Positions 44,201 through 54,161 of a DNA stretch of 64,000 nucleotides are shown here, one piece after another. Source of the DNA: Saccharomycopsis fibuligera x Saccharomycopsis cf. fibuligera. Taxonomy: Eukaryota; Ascomycota; Saccharomycetes; Ascoideales; Saccharomycopsidaceae. The stretch spans positions 1,240,001 to 1,304,000 of the forward strand of contig CP012820.1 in the NCBI GenBank assembly GCA_001936135.1, read 5' to 3'. A program made the position numbers and the translations under genes. The notes beneath the pieces were generated by a model that ran no database searches, was not told the DNA's origin, and saw only the letters and a list, made by a program, of their open reading frames with translations. The first letter of the stretch is position 1. Every line of letters begins with the position of its first letter.

Positions 44201-45148
44201 TGCTGCTGTGCCGTTAGTGGTAGTGAAATTAGAAAAACTGGAATTTAATCCTCTTGTTATTGTACCCGAAGGAGTAGTAATTTTTATAGGAGTTGGGTCA
44301 TTAGGGTCCCTTGAATAGGTAAGACAATAATCTGGAGGCAAGAAAGTATTGAAACCTTGAATCAAAGCAGGATTGTTGCCGAAAAGCGTAGACACTCTGT
44401 CTATGACACCTGGAGTGTCAATCTTTTGTGTATTGAAATCCTTCATGATATCCAAAAAGTTGTTGTAAATATCTGAATTGTTCTGGTAGCAACTTTTTAC
44501 TTGATCCAAGTAAGTTAATGCGTCTTCAATATTAAGCCTTCTAAAAGAGCCATGCTGTTGAGGGGCAGCGGAAGCCCCCGCTGGTGATGGCTGTTGAGGG
44601 ATACTATGCACTGGATAAGCTTGGGGAACATTGTTATTGTAACTGTGTATTTGAGGCTAAAGATGGTTAGGTTAGTAAAACAAAGGCCCGTGTATGCTTC
44701 TCGCTAAGACGCAAAAACGTGTAATTTAATCATCAAATATAACATACATTATTTAACGGAGGAATGGAATAGCTGCCGTTTGGCACACCCTGACGAGTAG
44801 TATTATTTATAGGAGGAAGGTTATAATAGCTGGGGTTTGGATTTTCTGTTTGAGTTAGTTAGTATATCATGATGTTTGCACAAGTCAATAATACATTTGA
44901 ATTCGTGCAATGATATCAAGACTTACGATTCTCTAAATTCACAGGAGGTAGTATTGGAGGACCTGATTGTCTTCTATAGTGTATATTTGTTAGTAACATG
45001 GTTCGTGAAGATTATTGCAACCTAATCTCCATTACTGCTCACTTCGCGCCTTGCCTTCTCCAGTTCTCAGCTCAGGAGCAAGATCAGCAATCACAAAAGG
45101 TAAGCAAAAGCTATCAAAATAAACATACCCAAGCGGCGGTTGAGACAT
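41249..45148 (-). CDS. SIN3: Sin3 corepressor scaffold, four exons
   Basis: Scaffold of the Rpd3 histone deacetylase complexes. PAH domains bind repressors and the central region binds Rpd3. I read four exons on the minus strand: 45148-45129, 44973-44927, 44845-44748 and 44656-41249. The introns are 155, 81 and 91 nt, with donors GTATGT, GTAAGT and GTATGT. Each has a TACTAAC branch point and an AG acceptor, and all phases join. The start reads MSQPPLGRQSGPPILPPVNL. The spliced protein is 1190 residues (1536 in S. cerevisiae). PAH1 is at about 93-164, PAH2 at about 235-306, PAH3 at about 400-466. The histone-deacetylase-interacting domain begins at about 488 (GPSYRRLPKSE). The Sin3 C-terminal domain lies at about 850-1100. 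The large exon alone lacks a good ATG start, which supports the upstream exons. Confidence 0.93.
44657..44747 (-). other. SIN3 intron 3 (91 nt)
   Basis: Donor GTATGT, branch TACTAAC at about 44671-44677, acceptor TTTAG. Phase 0 between ...PPLNN and PQIHSYNNN. Confidence 0.9.
44846..44926 (-). other. SIN3 intron 2 (81 nt)
   Basis: Donor GTAAGT, branch TACTAACTAAC, acceptor AACAG. It splits a Gln codon after VNLEN. Confidence 0.9.
44974..45128 (-). other. SIN3 intron 1 (155 nt)
   Basis: Donor GTATGT, branch TACTAAC, acceptor CTATAG. It splits a Gly codon and leaves a 20-nt first coding exon. Confidence 0.88.
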
Positions 45149-45326
45149 AATTGGGGGCTGGTCAGTGGATGGTTGTTTTCTAGTCTGGTTGCTCTTCTCG
45201 AAGAATCAGAAACCCGAGTAGTTGATCGAAACAAAACTTTGGCGGACTGTGCGTTGATATCACCAGAAAAGTGCGCTCACTCGCTATGCAACGCCAAAGC
45301 GCTTAGGTGCGAGCATGTTTTATCAG

Positions 45327-45356
45327 TTACCCGCGCCAATTTCCCGCAAAACGCGT
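45327..45356. promoter_or_regulatory. Reb1-type and MCB-type sites upstream of SIN3
   Basis: TTACCCG at 45327-45333 (Reb1 core), then TTTCCCGC and ACGCGT at 45351-45356 (MCB core), about 180-210 bp upstream of the first SIN3 ATG. The motifs are clear; function is inferred. Confidence 0.45.
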
Positions 45357-46166
45357 CAACAACAATCACTATATCAGTGTGACTTACTATCGCCGAGAAA
45401 CCAGACTCCAGAAATGGGCAGGATAGCACGCCCGTCAAGTCTTTTCTATTGCATTGCTTCCTTCAACTAGTGTGCTACAGAGATTTTAGAAGAATTTGTT
45501 TGCCTTTGCTGAAATTCTTAATTTGCTATTATATCTATGAATTGCGCTCAACATGTGTTCTACCACAATTCTTTCACTTAATACTTAATCCAATGACCAT
45601 AAGAAGAATTCTAGTAAAGCCCTATATAAGCGCAATATTTTATCTTGTTAGCTTTTACTCTTTCTGAAAGAGAAATTTTTTTTCGAAAAGGAATCGGTTT
45701 TTTCTATAGTAGAAAATTGACATCAAACTACTTTCGAAGTTCTAGTATTTTATTTTCCTTGCATTTCTCTATTGCAGAGTATTCGAAAATAAGTCCAGGG
45801 CTATTTAGATAAATTTTGCGTTGGCCATACCTCACGTTGGGTCCCTTTCTTTGCACTTGTAATACTGGCGCAAAATGTAAGCTGAAATGCACACATATAT
45901 ACCAACGGGAATACCTCAATAACTTCAAGGCAATATGAGCAAAAAAAGAGTGTTCTAGTTTACCATTATTCCTTATGGGTGCGCTAATTTGAGCCTTGAA
46001 ACATCATCACCCTAGTAGAGCAACCACAGTTAAATAAAAATTTAAACTGGCAGAGCACCATCCTCCCATCCAGTAACACCAGTGAATTAATCCAGATCGA
46101 AAACTACCGGATAATCCAGAAGAAGTATTCCTGGCTACAGCACAGCAAGGATATCAGTTGGAAAAC

Positions 46167-46192
46167 CTAGATCTATCTCAACTCCGGCAAAA
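46167..46192. repeat. 26-bp segment shared with the tRNA-Leu locus
   Basis: Nearly identical to 19027-19052 and lies directly before the first of the two old direct repeats. It is likely part of the same decayed element family. Confidence 0.6.
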
Positions 46193-46800
46193 TTGACGAA
46201 CATTGTGTTCTAGAAAAATAAGATCAGGAGATACAGTCACGTAATGACCTTAATTAGTAACCACTATGGGGTTGCAGAAATCATATTAACTTTTATTTAT
46301 AGCTCAACACTAATATGTGTTTTATTCAGTCTGATTATTATTTAATATGGTTCGACCCAATATTGTTATATATTTAATATTATTTGGTTAAATTTGAACT
46401 ATAAGGCTTTCACATCCATTAACTATGAACCCTGAGATATCAGAATTCCATAAAAAAATTATGACTTTAAAAAAAAAAACCTTCTCTATAGAGCTTCAAG
46501 CCAGATATCAGCCTCCTATGATATTTATATAATTTAATAAAAGGACCCTTATAATTGAAAAACAATGTTGTATATTGATTTTAGGACGAACACTGAGTTC
46601 TACAGTCACGCAATATTCTTGATTAATACTCTTAAATTAACATCTTTGGTTAATGTACCCTTAAAAGTGAATACTACGCAGTTACACTATTCATATTTAC
46701 TACTATCATTGCTCAAAGCTAATTTTTGTTATTTCAGTCTGATTATTATTTATATACGGTTCAACCCAAGATTGTTATATAGTTGTTATATTTTAGTTAA
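46193..46800. repeat. Two diverged direct copies of a ~200-bp segment
   Basis: About 46195-46380 and 46587-46795 share an ordered series of blocks: GACGAACA, TACAGTCACG, CAGTCTGATTATTATTTA and GGTTC(G/A)ACCCAA(T/G)ATTGTTATATA. The spacing between blocks is similar in both. The second copy is preceded by TGTTGTATATTG, which looks like an LTR start. The best explanation is two fossil LTRs of a family different from the TGTTGCGAAC one, both well decayed. Confidence 0.55.
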
Positions 46801-47010
46801 AAAGAACGAGCGAAAAAATATAAGGAGTTTCAAGAGAGGAACGAGTATCTTAAGTAGCCTAAGAGCTTTAATAGATCTTTGAGGAAGACAACAGTGTCTA
46901 GAGATTGCAGAAAACATATTGATTCGAGAAGAACCAGGGGTTCGAGAGTCAATATATAATATATACCGGTGCTGAGACAGGATCAAGTATCTGTCCATTA
47001 TATACTAACC

Positions 47011-47264
47011 TGTTGCGAACATTTTCCTTCATTGTGTTCGCATTCCTGATCAGTTTGTGTTCACAACCGTCTTAAGGATCCTTCAAATGTCCTTCAAATT
47101 GTCGAAAATCTTGTATAAAGGTCGGCGAAGTGTTCCTTTTAACTTGTGTATATAGCGATGGGTGGAATAAACGAGAAGCCGATATACCCATCGATAACGA
47201 TAATAACCATAACAAACGTGTTTAAAATACTTAGTAGAGAACTAACCCCCTTTTAAACACAACA
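47011..47264 (+). mobile_element. Solo LTR, same family as 18622-18863
   Basis: A 254-bp solo LTR from TGTTGCGAAC to AAACACAACA. It is about 92% identical by eye to the copy at tRNA-Leu, with a short extra CCTTCAAAT duplication. It lies 13 bp upstream of tRNA-Ile and reads the same way. I see no clean 5-bp target duplication (TAACC versus AGAAC), so it may have formed by recombination between elements. No internal region remains. Confidence 0.9.
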
Positions 47265-47277
47265 AGAACCAATGTTC

Positions 47278-47373
47278 GGTCCCTTGGCCCAGTTGGTTAA
47301 GGCGTGGTGCTAATATAGAGTCTCTTTAGGCAATGTTACGCCAAGATCAGCAGTTCGATCCTGCTAGGGACCA
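47278..47373 (+). tRNA. tRNA-Ile(AAU) with a 22-nt intron
   Basis: Acceptor strands GGTCCCT and AGGGACC pair, followed by discriminator A. The D arm reads GGCCCAGTTGGTTAAGGC. The anticodon stem TGGTG/CGCCA encloses loop CTAATAA, so the anticodon is AAU. The loop is interrupted after position 37 by a 22-nt intron (47314-47335, approximate). Its TTTAG can pair with the CTAA of the anticodon loop. The T arm carries AGTTCGATCCT. The mature length is 74 nt, matching S. cerevisiae tRNA-Ile(AAU), which has no intron. T7 at 47374-47380 is the Pol III terminator. Confidence 0.96.
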
Positions 47374-47380
47374 TTTTTTT

Positions 47381-48215
47381 CAACTTTTTTTTTGTTGATG
47401 TTTCTTATAACCCGAGCTACTCAAAGTACTGAAGCTGTACTAGCCGAGAAAAAATGTGTCAGTAAGCTACAATAACATGCTTCTGTTCTTGTTTTGCTTT
47501 TGTTTGCACAACCGTATAGTGTCGGTAGATTATAAGTCGCAAATACGTCAGATATGGTATCTATATGCGAGATATCGCAACTACATAGAGCATAACTCGC
47601 CTAACAAGAACCAAAAAGCAAAATATATTGGCAGTAACCGCAACGCTACTGCTGATGCTCGCAGATTGGGGCCTGCATTCAATAAATCAAAAAAAGGCGT
47701 AAATCAAGATTGATTTACATAATGTGATGTGAGCTCAAATATTGTTCGGTAAATTGACTGTGATTATACATTTCATTTAAGCGTTCATGTATACGAGGTT
47801 TAATAGCTGCACAGCCGTAAATCTGTCGTAATCGCACATTCATTTGTCAACTTTGATGGACTTTTGACTCTCTGCAAGAAATACAATCAATGATCGATAG
47901 CATCATTTACTATCACTTTCATTTTGTGGTCTTAAGCCTAGGTTTCGTAGATCTAAACTGCAAGGTGATGTTATGGATGGGTCAAACCAAAATATTTCCT
48001 CCTGTGATATTCCCCTATATTAAAACTCCACAATCTTACAAAAATTGAATAGTTGCTCCTCATTTACCTTACGGCCACAAGCTATTAATTTACCTGGAAT
48101 ATTTATTCAATGAATATGTTTATTTACATAAATAACAATCTAATTTATGATAACAAGCATTATCTATCTTATTATTATGACGAGAAAAAATGCTGAATAT
48201 TAACAATTAAATTGC
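47381..48215. other. Spacer between tRNA-Ile and PET9
   Basis: AT-rich. An 85-codon frame at 47456-47713 has no recognisable features and is not called. The right end is the PET9 3' flank. Confidence 0.5.
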
Positions 48216-49133
48216 TTATTTGAATTTCTTACCGAACAAGATCATTTGCAATTGATCGTACAAAGAAATGACCATAGCACCGGCAACACCTCTCAAGATG
48301 TTAGCACCGCAACCCTTGAACAAAGACTTGACACCTTCCTTGGCGACAACTTGTTTGAAACAGTCAGCAGCACCATTGTATTTAACACCAGTACCAGAAG
48401 TCATCATCATTCTTCTTCTAACAGTATCCAATGGGTAGGAAGCAGTAGAGGCACCAGTAGTGACTAACCAACCTAACAAGAAAGAGGCCAAGAAGTTACC
48501 TTCCAATGGACCAACCAAGACAACTGGTTTGATAGAATCGTACAAACCGAAGTACAAACCTCTGTAAACAATAATACCAACAACAGATGGACCGAAACCT
48601 CTGTACAAACCGGAGATACCGTCAGAAGCAATGGTCTTCTTGTAGACATCGATCAAACCGTTGAATTGACGTTCAGAGTTAGCACCACCCTTAACGGATT
48701 TAGCATCGTTAGCCAATCTGGTTCTGGCGAAATCCAAAGAGTAGACGAAGAACAAAGACAAACCACCAGCAGCACCACCAGAAGCCAAGTTACCGGCGAA
48801 CCATTTCCAGTAACCTTCAGATCTCTTGAAGTTGAACAAAGCCTTAATTTTGTCTTTGAAAGCAAAGTTCAAAGCTTGAGTTGGGAAGTATCTGATAACG
48901 TTAGCAGTGTTACCTCTCCAGAAAGAAGCGACACCTTCACTGGCAGCGGTTCTCTTGAAACAGTCGGTAATACCGTTGTACTTGTGGGACAAACGACCTT
49001 GTTTCAACATTTCATCTTGGTTTTGGATCAAAAGCTTGACACGCTCGATTGGAGCAGCGGCAGTTTTGGCGACGGCGGCGGAAACACCACCCATCAAAAA
49101 GTTGATTAAGAAGTTATCGTCACTAGCAGACAT
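48216..49133 (-). CDS. PET9: Mitochondrial ADP/ATP carrier
   Basis: Inner-membrane carrier that exchanges cytosolic ADP for matrix ATP. It is 305 residues (318 in S. cerevisiae Pet9/Aac2; AAC3 is 307). Three mitochondrial-carrier repeats are present, with signatures PIERVKLL (about 28), SLDFARTRL (about 133) and PLDTVRRRM (about 230). The RRRMMM motif, diagnostic for ADP/ATP carriers, is intact. The N-terminus [23 protein letters not shown] matches the carrier start, so I use the ATG at 49133. The frame stays open about 120 codons upstream, but that sequence is promoter. Codon bias is very strong. It is the only AAC gene in this window; S. cerevisiae has three. Confidence 0.95.
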   Translation of the reverse strand: MSASDDNFLINFLMGGVSAAVAKTAAAPIERVKLLIQNQDEMLKQGRLSHKYNGITDCFKRTAASEGVASFWRGNTANVIRYFPTQALNFAFKDKIKALFNFKRSEGYWKWFAGNLASGGAAGGLSLFFVYSLDFARTRLANDAKSVKGGANSERQFNGLIDVYKKTIASDGISGLYRGFGPSVVGIIVYRGLYFGLYDSIKPVVLVGPLEGNFLASFLLGWLVTTGASTASYPLDTVRRRMMMTSGTGVKYNGAADCFKQVVAKEGVKSLFKGCGANILRGVAGAMVISLYDQLQMILFGKKFK

Positions 49134-49253
49134 CTTGGATATTGTGTATTGCAGAATGGTATGCTGGTTGGAGAGGAGAGGAAAACAAGAAAAGAGAAAG
49201 GAAAAAATTTTTTCAGGAAAGAACAGATATTCAAACACTGGCGAGCGTTTAAA

Positions 49254-49260
49254 ATTTATA
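49254..49260 (-). promoter_or_regulatory. TATA element of PET9
   Basis: TATAAAT on the minus strand, about 120 bp upstream of the ATG. Confidence 0.45.
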
Positions 49261-49296
49261 TGGTTGAGGGTGCGGACATCGATAAGTGGTAGAATC

Positions 49297-49379
49297 GGCA
49301 CCCAGCCGGTGCCAACCGCGGTGTCCTGCGGCTGATAGGTTGTGCACCGGAACCTACCGTCTTCGGGGGGCTCGGTGCA
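49297..49379. promoter_or_regulatory. GCACC/GGTGC inverted-repeat cluster upstream of PET9
   Basis: Two inverted repeats share the same core. GGCACC and GGTGCC lie at 49297-49313 with a 5-bp loop. TGCACCG at 49343-49349 and CGGTGCA at 49373-49379 form the second. The surroundings are GC-rich in an AT-rich region, 165-245 bp upstream of the ATG. This suggests binding sites for a dimeric factor; the factor is unknown. Confidence 0.45.
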
Positions 49380-50813
49380 TCTAATGTCAGAGTATCTGGT
49401 CGTGTGACTTAGTGTGGGCGTGGTGCTCGGAATTGTGCTGCACATATTGCTTACTGATGCATGGACCAATAGCAGGACTGCAAAATGTGAACTATCAGCC
49501 AATGAGAATGCGCGTTAAGCGTTTTGAGTACCGAGGGCATATTGCGAGGGTTACTGAGGACGGACGCTAGTAGCTGCGGCGGACGCACAGATCGCTAAAA
49601 AACAAAAGAAAAACAAAAAAAGTGAAAAAGAACAAAAAAATTTTCACTGCAAAAAGAAATTACTTTTATTTCTTTCTCTCGTGAATTAGGAAAAGAAAAA
49701 ACAATTGCCAGAAGAAACGAGCGAAAAAGTGTTTGTCGCTCGTGCCTGCTACAGCACTGCTACGGTACTGAGTGCGTACGCGTATACACTGTAATCTACG
49801 TGGCATCTTAGAGGTATGCTCTTCTCGATTAAGAGCTGGTTTACCACTGTGTGCAGTTCACAGTGCTGCAAATTAGGTTTACAGGTTTTTGAGCTAGCGG
49901 CTGCCTCTAACAAGCAGCAAAGCGTTCCCAAAGCTATCTCTACACAAGTAAGCTGTTAATTGCACTACATTGCTAAGTGCACTCCAAAGGGTGTATCCGT
50001 ACGGACCTTGAAGAAAGGGGGTGCCCCGAGGTCAGAGCCAGCACTGTGGTGCTTGTTTCTTATTTCTTATTTCTTATTCTGTCCACTTGGCTTTAAGCTT
50101 TGGGGGCGCTCGAGCCGCCTCGATCTGCAAACATTAATCGCGAGCTTGGATATGCTAGGCGTACCTGGCAAATATCGCTACTCAAGCAAGATGTTATTAG
50201 CACTCACATGCGTATTTAGCTATAGTAATTAACAATTTTATTATAGCCATTGTGACCATATGTTAAGACTAATGCTCGTTGTAGTACCCGGATGAAACCA
50301 ATACAATGTTCGTGCTCACCCTCACTCAAGGAGCAAGACTGTATCAGACTCGCCTATCCGCAATTCAGGTGTCTACCGTGTCTTACTTAAACTCCCAATT
50401 GTACAGGTAATACTACGACATTATAGTTTTGCATCAGTACTTAGACGGGCCCTGAACAACCCTTCTTATAATAAGTAATACTGTAACAGTTCTAAAATCA
50501 CATGACCAAACTTTACATTCCTGTTGGGCCATACAGCTGTTTCTGAAGCCATCGTCGCTTTGTTACAGGCTCTGATCCATTCCAAACTGCGGTAAACATC
50601 AAGAATCAAGTTGCGCTACGCTGCCTTGTTAGGATATCACTCCCATTGGTTCTCCTGCTTTCTCTCGTTGTTTCCAATTGATTCTTCAATCTTTATACTT
50701 CCTTCTTTTACCAGCCCTTTGATACCACATTCACAAGCTTATACCATACAGCCATCTTTGATCTCTGTTTCTCTTATAACAACGGCGTCTAATTCTACCA
50801 ATTCCCGTAAACT
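49380..50813. other. Divergent spacer between PET9 and the TBC-like gene
   Basis: No gene seen. It contains poly-A/T tracts at 49590-49660 and, close to 50813, a C/T-rich leader. ATCACATG at 50497 resembles CDEI but lacks the rest of a centromere. Confidence 0.5.
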
Positions 50814-53800
50814 ATGGCGCCACCAACATCTCTGGGCAACGATGATTTTGCCTTGAAGTCCTTCGTTACCAGAAATCGTTCTTTGGCCAGAAGGTCAGTT
50901 CACGGGCCTCCTAAGTCAGGCATATTCAATCTTACTGGCAACAACAACAGCAACAGCCAGAGTAATGATTCAAATAGTAACAGTAACAGTAACAGTAACA
51001 ACAAGAACTCTGTGGGGAATGCAGCACAATCAAAACCAAAAAGACCAGTATCGATAATTTCAGGCATCGATTCGGGCTCTAGTGCGGGTTTCAGCGGTGC
51101 GACCAGAACAAGACCAATGTCCATGATCTCGGTTTCCAGCGGTGGTGGTGCTTCCTCTTCAACTTACGGGGGAATACCTCAGAGAAACCCATTCAAACTT
51201 GACTTGATGTTGGAAAATGATGCATCTACAACATCAATAAATAACTCCTCTAATGCTCAGTCATTCAATCAAAATGTGCTAAGAAACAACTTTTCCAACG
51301 TTGATAAGAAAATATTTAACACTCCCCAAATGACTTATTCGCCAGAGCTAAACAATCTTCAAGGAACTCACAACAGTACACAAACAATCAACTTAGGCCC
51401 AAATATAAACCACAACAACAATTTCTCAGAGAAAAAATACAATTTGGGTGCTGCTAAAGGTTCTCCTTCTGGTCCTGCTACCACCAAGGAAAATTCATAT
51501 GAATTGGAATACAGCACCAATATTAGGTCCATTCATCGTCAATTTAATATCAACAAATTCAACGTATCTTTGAAGACTGATTTGCTCAAAGATGTAAAAA
51601 AGGGCAAAATAGCTCTCATTAAAGAATTTGACAAAATTCGGGAAAGCACTGAAGCTAATTTGAAAACTCCAGTAGTTAATGAATTTTACATCAAAAACAA
51701 AATGACTTACCTTGATGATGAATATGTGATCGATTGGGAGTTTTGGAAGTCAGTAATCGATCATTATTCTACCAAAATGACAAAGGTCAAATCTTTGAAA
51801 AAAATCGAAACTGTCTTTTCAAACCACGGTGTTCCTCAATGCATTAGACCAGCCATATACTTGTACCTCACCAACAGCAAGACCCAAACATTGGAAAAAA
51901 TTTACAAAGAAAATAGCGTGATCAGCTTTTTCTCCAAAGAGAATGATTTGAGATTACGCATTTGCGAGACTTTCAATATTGATCTAAGATGCTTGAAATC
52001 TAGCCAGGAGCAATTCGATATAGGCGACTTGGACAAAGAACTACTTCAAAAAGTTGACAAGGATTTATTTGAAATTCTAAGAAATTTCACTATATATTAT
52101 GACAGGGGAGGATATTCCGAAATTGAAGGATTACTAAGCTCAGAAAGCTCGCCATCTTTTGTGGGTAATGATGGTACTGGAAGCAGTATAGATAAAACTT
52201 TTTATTTACCATCTAAGACCATTATCTCAATTTGCGGCTTGTTGTTGAAAAACTGTGCCCGTGATGAAGGGGTATTAAATATCAAAACTAGTGATGCAAA
52301 ACTTACCAAACCAGAGATTTTTAGCTTACTTATAATGCTTAATGAAAATTACTTTAACTTTGATAATGAAATCAATGCTAAAAACTTGAGAATCATCAAA
52401 GAGAGAAGAAAACAAGACAGTTCCAAATCTTCAGTGTCAGTGTCAGCAGCAGCGAGAAGTGATGCTAATAGCATTTCTAGCAGAAGATCTTCAATGACCA
52501 TAGACTCGACTTCCAGCTTTTCAAAAATCATTCCCGGCAAAGAAACTGATTTAAACAATATAAAGAACAACTATCAATCCGACGTAAACAAGGATAAGTT
52601 TGTGTACATCTTCAATAGGTCCTTAGAAGACTTGTTTCCGGAAGTTTTCCTTTACTTGACGTCAAAGGGAGTACATACCAACATCTTACTAGAAAGATTT
52701 GTGTTTGAATTTTTTCACAGATTTTCTGAAAATTATAAATGGTTTGACAATGAAAATCAAGACGAAAATAACATTGCTCAGGAAAACACTGATCCAAATA
52801 AAGAAATTAATGTTAGTGGCGTGCTGTTGAATAAGGCTGACGTTGACAATATAAAGGCTTCTATTAATGATTTTTCGTTATTAAATATTGCCGACATCAA
52901 AGGAGATTTGGACACGGAGATTGATAATGAAATTTTTAAAAATTGTTACAAATTGAATAATGAAAATCTATTAAGAATTCTTGATATGGTGTTAATCCAA
53001 GGGGTTGAATTTTTAATCAAATTTTTGTTGTTGGTGGTTGAAAAAAATTATTTTAAAATTTTCAAGATAAAGAATAATAAGGTATTGATGAAATTTTTAT
53101 CAAGTAATGCAGTATTCAATTTCTTTAGAGATGAAAATTATAAATTTGTTACTAAAAAAATTTATGAAAGCGAGATTGGCCAATATGAAAACATCAGTTC
53201 TTTTGTTACTCAACCAAATTTCCCTAACCCATTCGAAGACGTCTCTGAACCTGATGCTGATGAAGAACAACCAGCTCAAAAGTTGGACGTTAAACTGTTA
53301 GGTAAAAATACCCCGTTGAGAAGCGATATTGAAAAACAAAACAAAACAGTTTTAGGTAGTGCTGCTGGTGGTAAAAGAAAATCCGAGAAACAAGAAAAGT
53401 TAATTGAAATCACAATAAAGGAAAAAAAGCAGTTTGGTGACTTTATTGTCGAAGCTTTGAAATTCGAGCCAATGATTTACAAGTATGAAGAGGAGCTCAA
53501 ATACTTGCAAAAAGAAAAACAGGCGATGGAGGCCAAAACTGTAGAAACTGGTACTGGTATCGGTTTTGTTAATGGAGGGGACAAGCTCGGAATGCAGAAC
53601 AATAATAGTAGTGAGTTATCAGTTACATCCACTTTGACTTCTGATTTTGGTGATAATTCCTTCACTAGGAACTCATCTAGTTCTTCCCTTTCCCTAACTA
53701 ATGACGACTTAGTAGTCACTCCAGAATTAAAAGGATTGAAATTGGAAAGAAAAGAAAATAAAATCAAAGTAATGAAACTTCAAACCGATTTGAATAACCT

Positions 53801-54161
53801 AACATTGACTCATAAATCCTACAAAGAGGAAATACTTATAAAGAACGAAAAGCTCAACAAGATCAAAAATATGAATTTAGAACTCAAGTTGCAAAAAGAA
53901 CAACTCGAGAAGCGACTCAATGATTTGCAGTTGAAAGAAGAATTGTTCCACTCAATGATTCAAAACAGTAACATTGCTAAAATGAATGATGACGTCAAAT
54001 TGCAAATTGAAGGCTGCGCTGCTGATATTCGCAACGTGGTTAGTGAAATTGATGGATATAAGGCGAAAAATAAGATGATGAGGGATAAGTATGAAAAACC
54101 TGGGACTCCAAAATCTAGCGCGGCTGCATTCTTTAGCGGATTTGGGTTTGGAAGAAAATAA
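50814..54161 (+). CDS. Large protein with divergent TBC-like region and coiled coil
   Basis: An 1115-residue protein that I place only tentatively. Residues 1-230 are disordered and Asn/Ser-rich. From about 300 the order of segments recalls a degenerate Rab-GAP TBC fold: WEFWKSVIDHYS, then GVPQCIRPAIYLYLTN in place of the usual G-P-R-WxxL step, then an RSLEDLFPEVFLYLTSKGVH-NILLERFVFEFFHRF block near 605-640 that resembles the later TBC helices. The catalytic Arg and Gln fingers are not recognisable, so it may be a pseudo-GAP. A long coiled coil fills about 985-1085. Nnf2 of S. cerevisiae (936 residues, next to UTP22 there) is a candidate match, because UTP22 lies only two genes away here, but I cannot confirm it from sequence. 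The ATG at 50814 is the first in frame. Confidence 0.72.
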   Translation: MAPPTSLGNDDFALKSFVTRNRSLARRSVHGPPKSGIFNLTGNNNSNSQSNDSNSNSNSNSNNKNSVGNAAQSKPKRPVSIISGIDSGSSAGFSGATRTRPMSMISVSSGGGASSSTYGGIPQRNPFKLDLMLENDASTTSINNSSNAQSFNQNVLRNNFSNVDKKIFNTPQMTYSPELNNLQGTHNSTQTINLGPNINHNNNFSEKKYNLGAAKGSPSGPATTKENSYELEYSTNIRSIHRQFNINKFNVSLKTDLLKDVKKGKIALIKEFDKIRESTEANLKTPVVNEFYIKNKMTYLDDEYVIDWEFWKSVIDHYSTKMTKVKSLKKIETVFSNHGVPQCIRPAIYLYLTNSKTQTLEKIYKENSVISFFSKENDLRLRICETFNIDLRCLKSSQEQFDIGDLDKELLQKVDKDLFEILRNFTIYYDRGGYSEIEGLLSSESSPSFVGNDGTGSSIDKTFYLPSKTIISICGLLLKNCARDEGVLNIKTSDAKLTKPEIFSLLIMLNENYFNFDNEINAKNLRIIKERRKQDSSKSSVSVSAAARSDANSISSRRSSMTIDSTSSFSKIIPGKETDLNNIKNNYQSDVNKDKFVYIFNRSLEDLFPEVFLYLTSKGVHTNILLERFVFEFFHRFSENYKWFDNENQDENNIAQENTDPNKEINVSGVLLNKADVDNIKASINDFSLLNIADIKGDLDTEIDNEIFKNCYKLNNENLLRILDMVLIQGVEFLIKFLLLVVEKNYFKIFKIKNNKVLMKFLSSNAVFNFFRDENYKFVTKKIYESEIGQYENISSFVTQPNFPNPFEDVSEPDADEEQPAQKLDVKLLGKNTPLRSDIEKQNKTVLGSAAGGKRKSEKQEKLIEITIKEKKQFGDFIVEALKFEPMIYKYEEELKYLQKEKQAMEAKTVETGTGIGFVNGGDKLGMQNNNSSELSVTSTLTSDFGDNSFTRNSSSSSLSLTNDDLVVTPELKGLKLERKENKIKVMKLQTDLNNLTLTHKSYKEEILIKNEKLNKIKNMNLELKLQKEQLEKRLNDLQLKEELFHSMIQNSNIAKMNDDVKLQIEGCAADIRNVVSEIDGYKAKNKMMRDKYEKPGTPKSSAAAFFSGFGFGRK

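Larger units (their letters stand above)
45357..47010. other. AT-rich spacer with old repeats upstream of tRNA-Ile
   Basis: No gene seen. It holds a 26-bp segment shared with 19027-19052 and two diverged direct copies of a segment of about 200 bp, listed separately. Short frames here, up to 105 codons, lie in the repeats and are not genes. Confidence 0.5.

Noticed and set aside
46565-46882. 105-codon open frame near tRNA-Ile
   Set aside because: It lies within one of the two old direct repeats and resembles no protein.
47003-47009. Other TACTAAC matches as intron branch points (also 11615-11621, 15774-15780 and 22049-22055 on the minus strand)
   Set aside because: None is followed by an acceptor leading into a coding exon, and no partner donor joins an open frame.
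48216-49502. PET9 start extended upstream to 428 residues
   Set aside because: The upstream codons cover the TATA box and promoter and match nothing. The carrier N-terminus fits the ATG at 49133.
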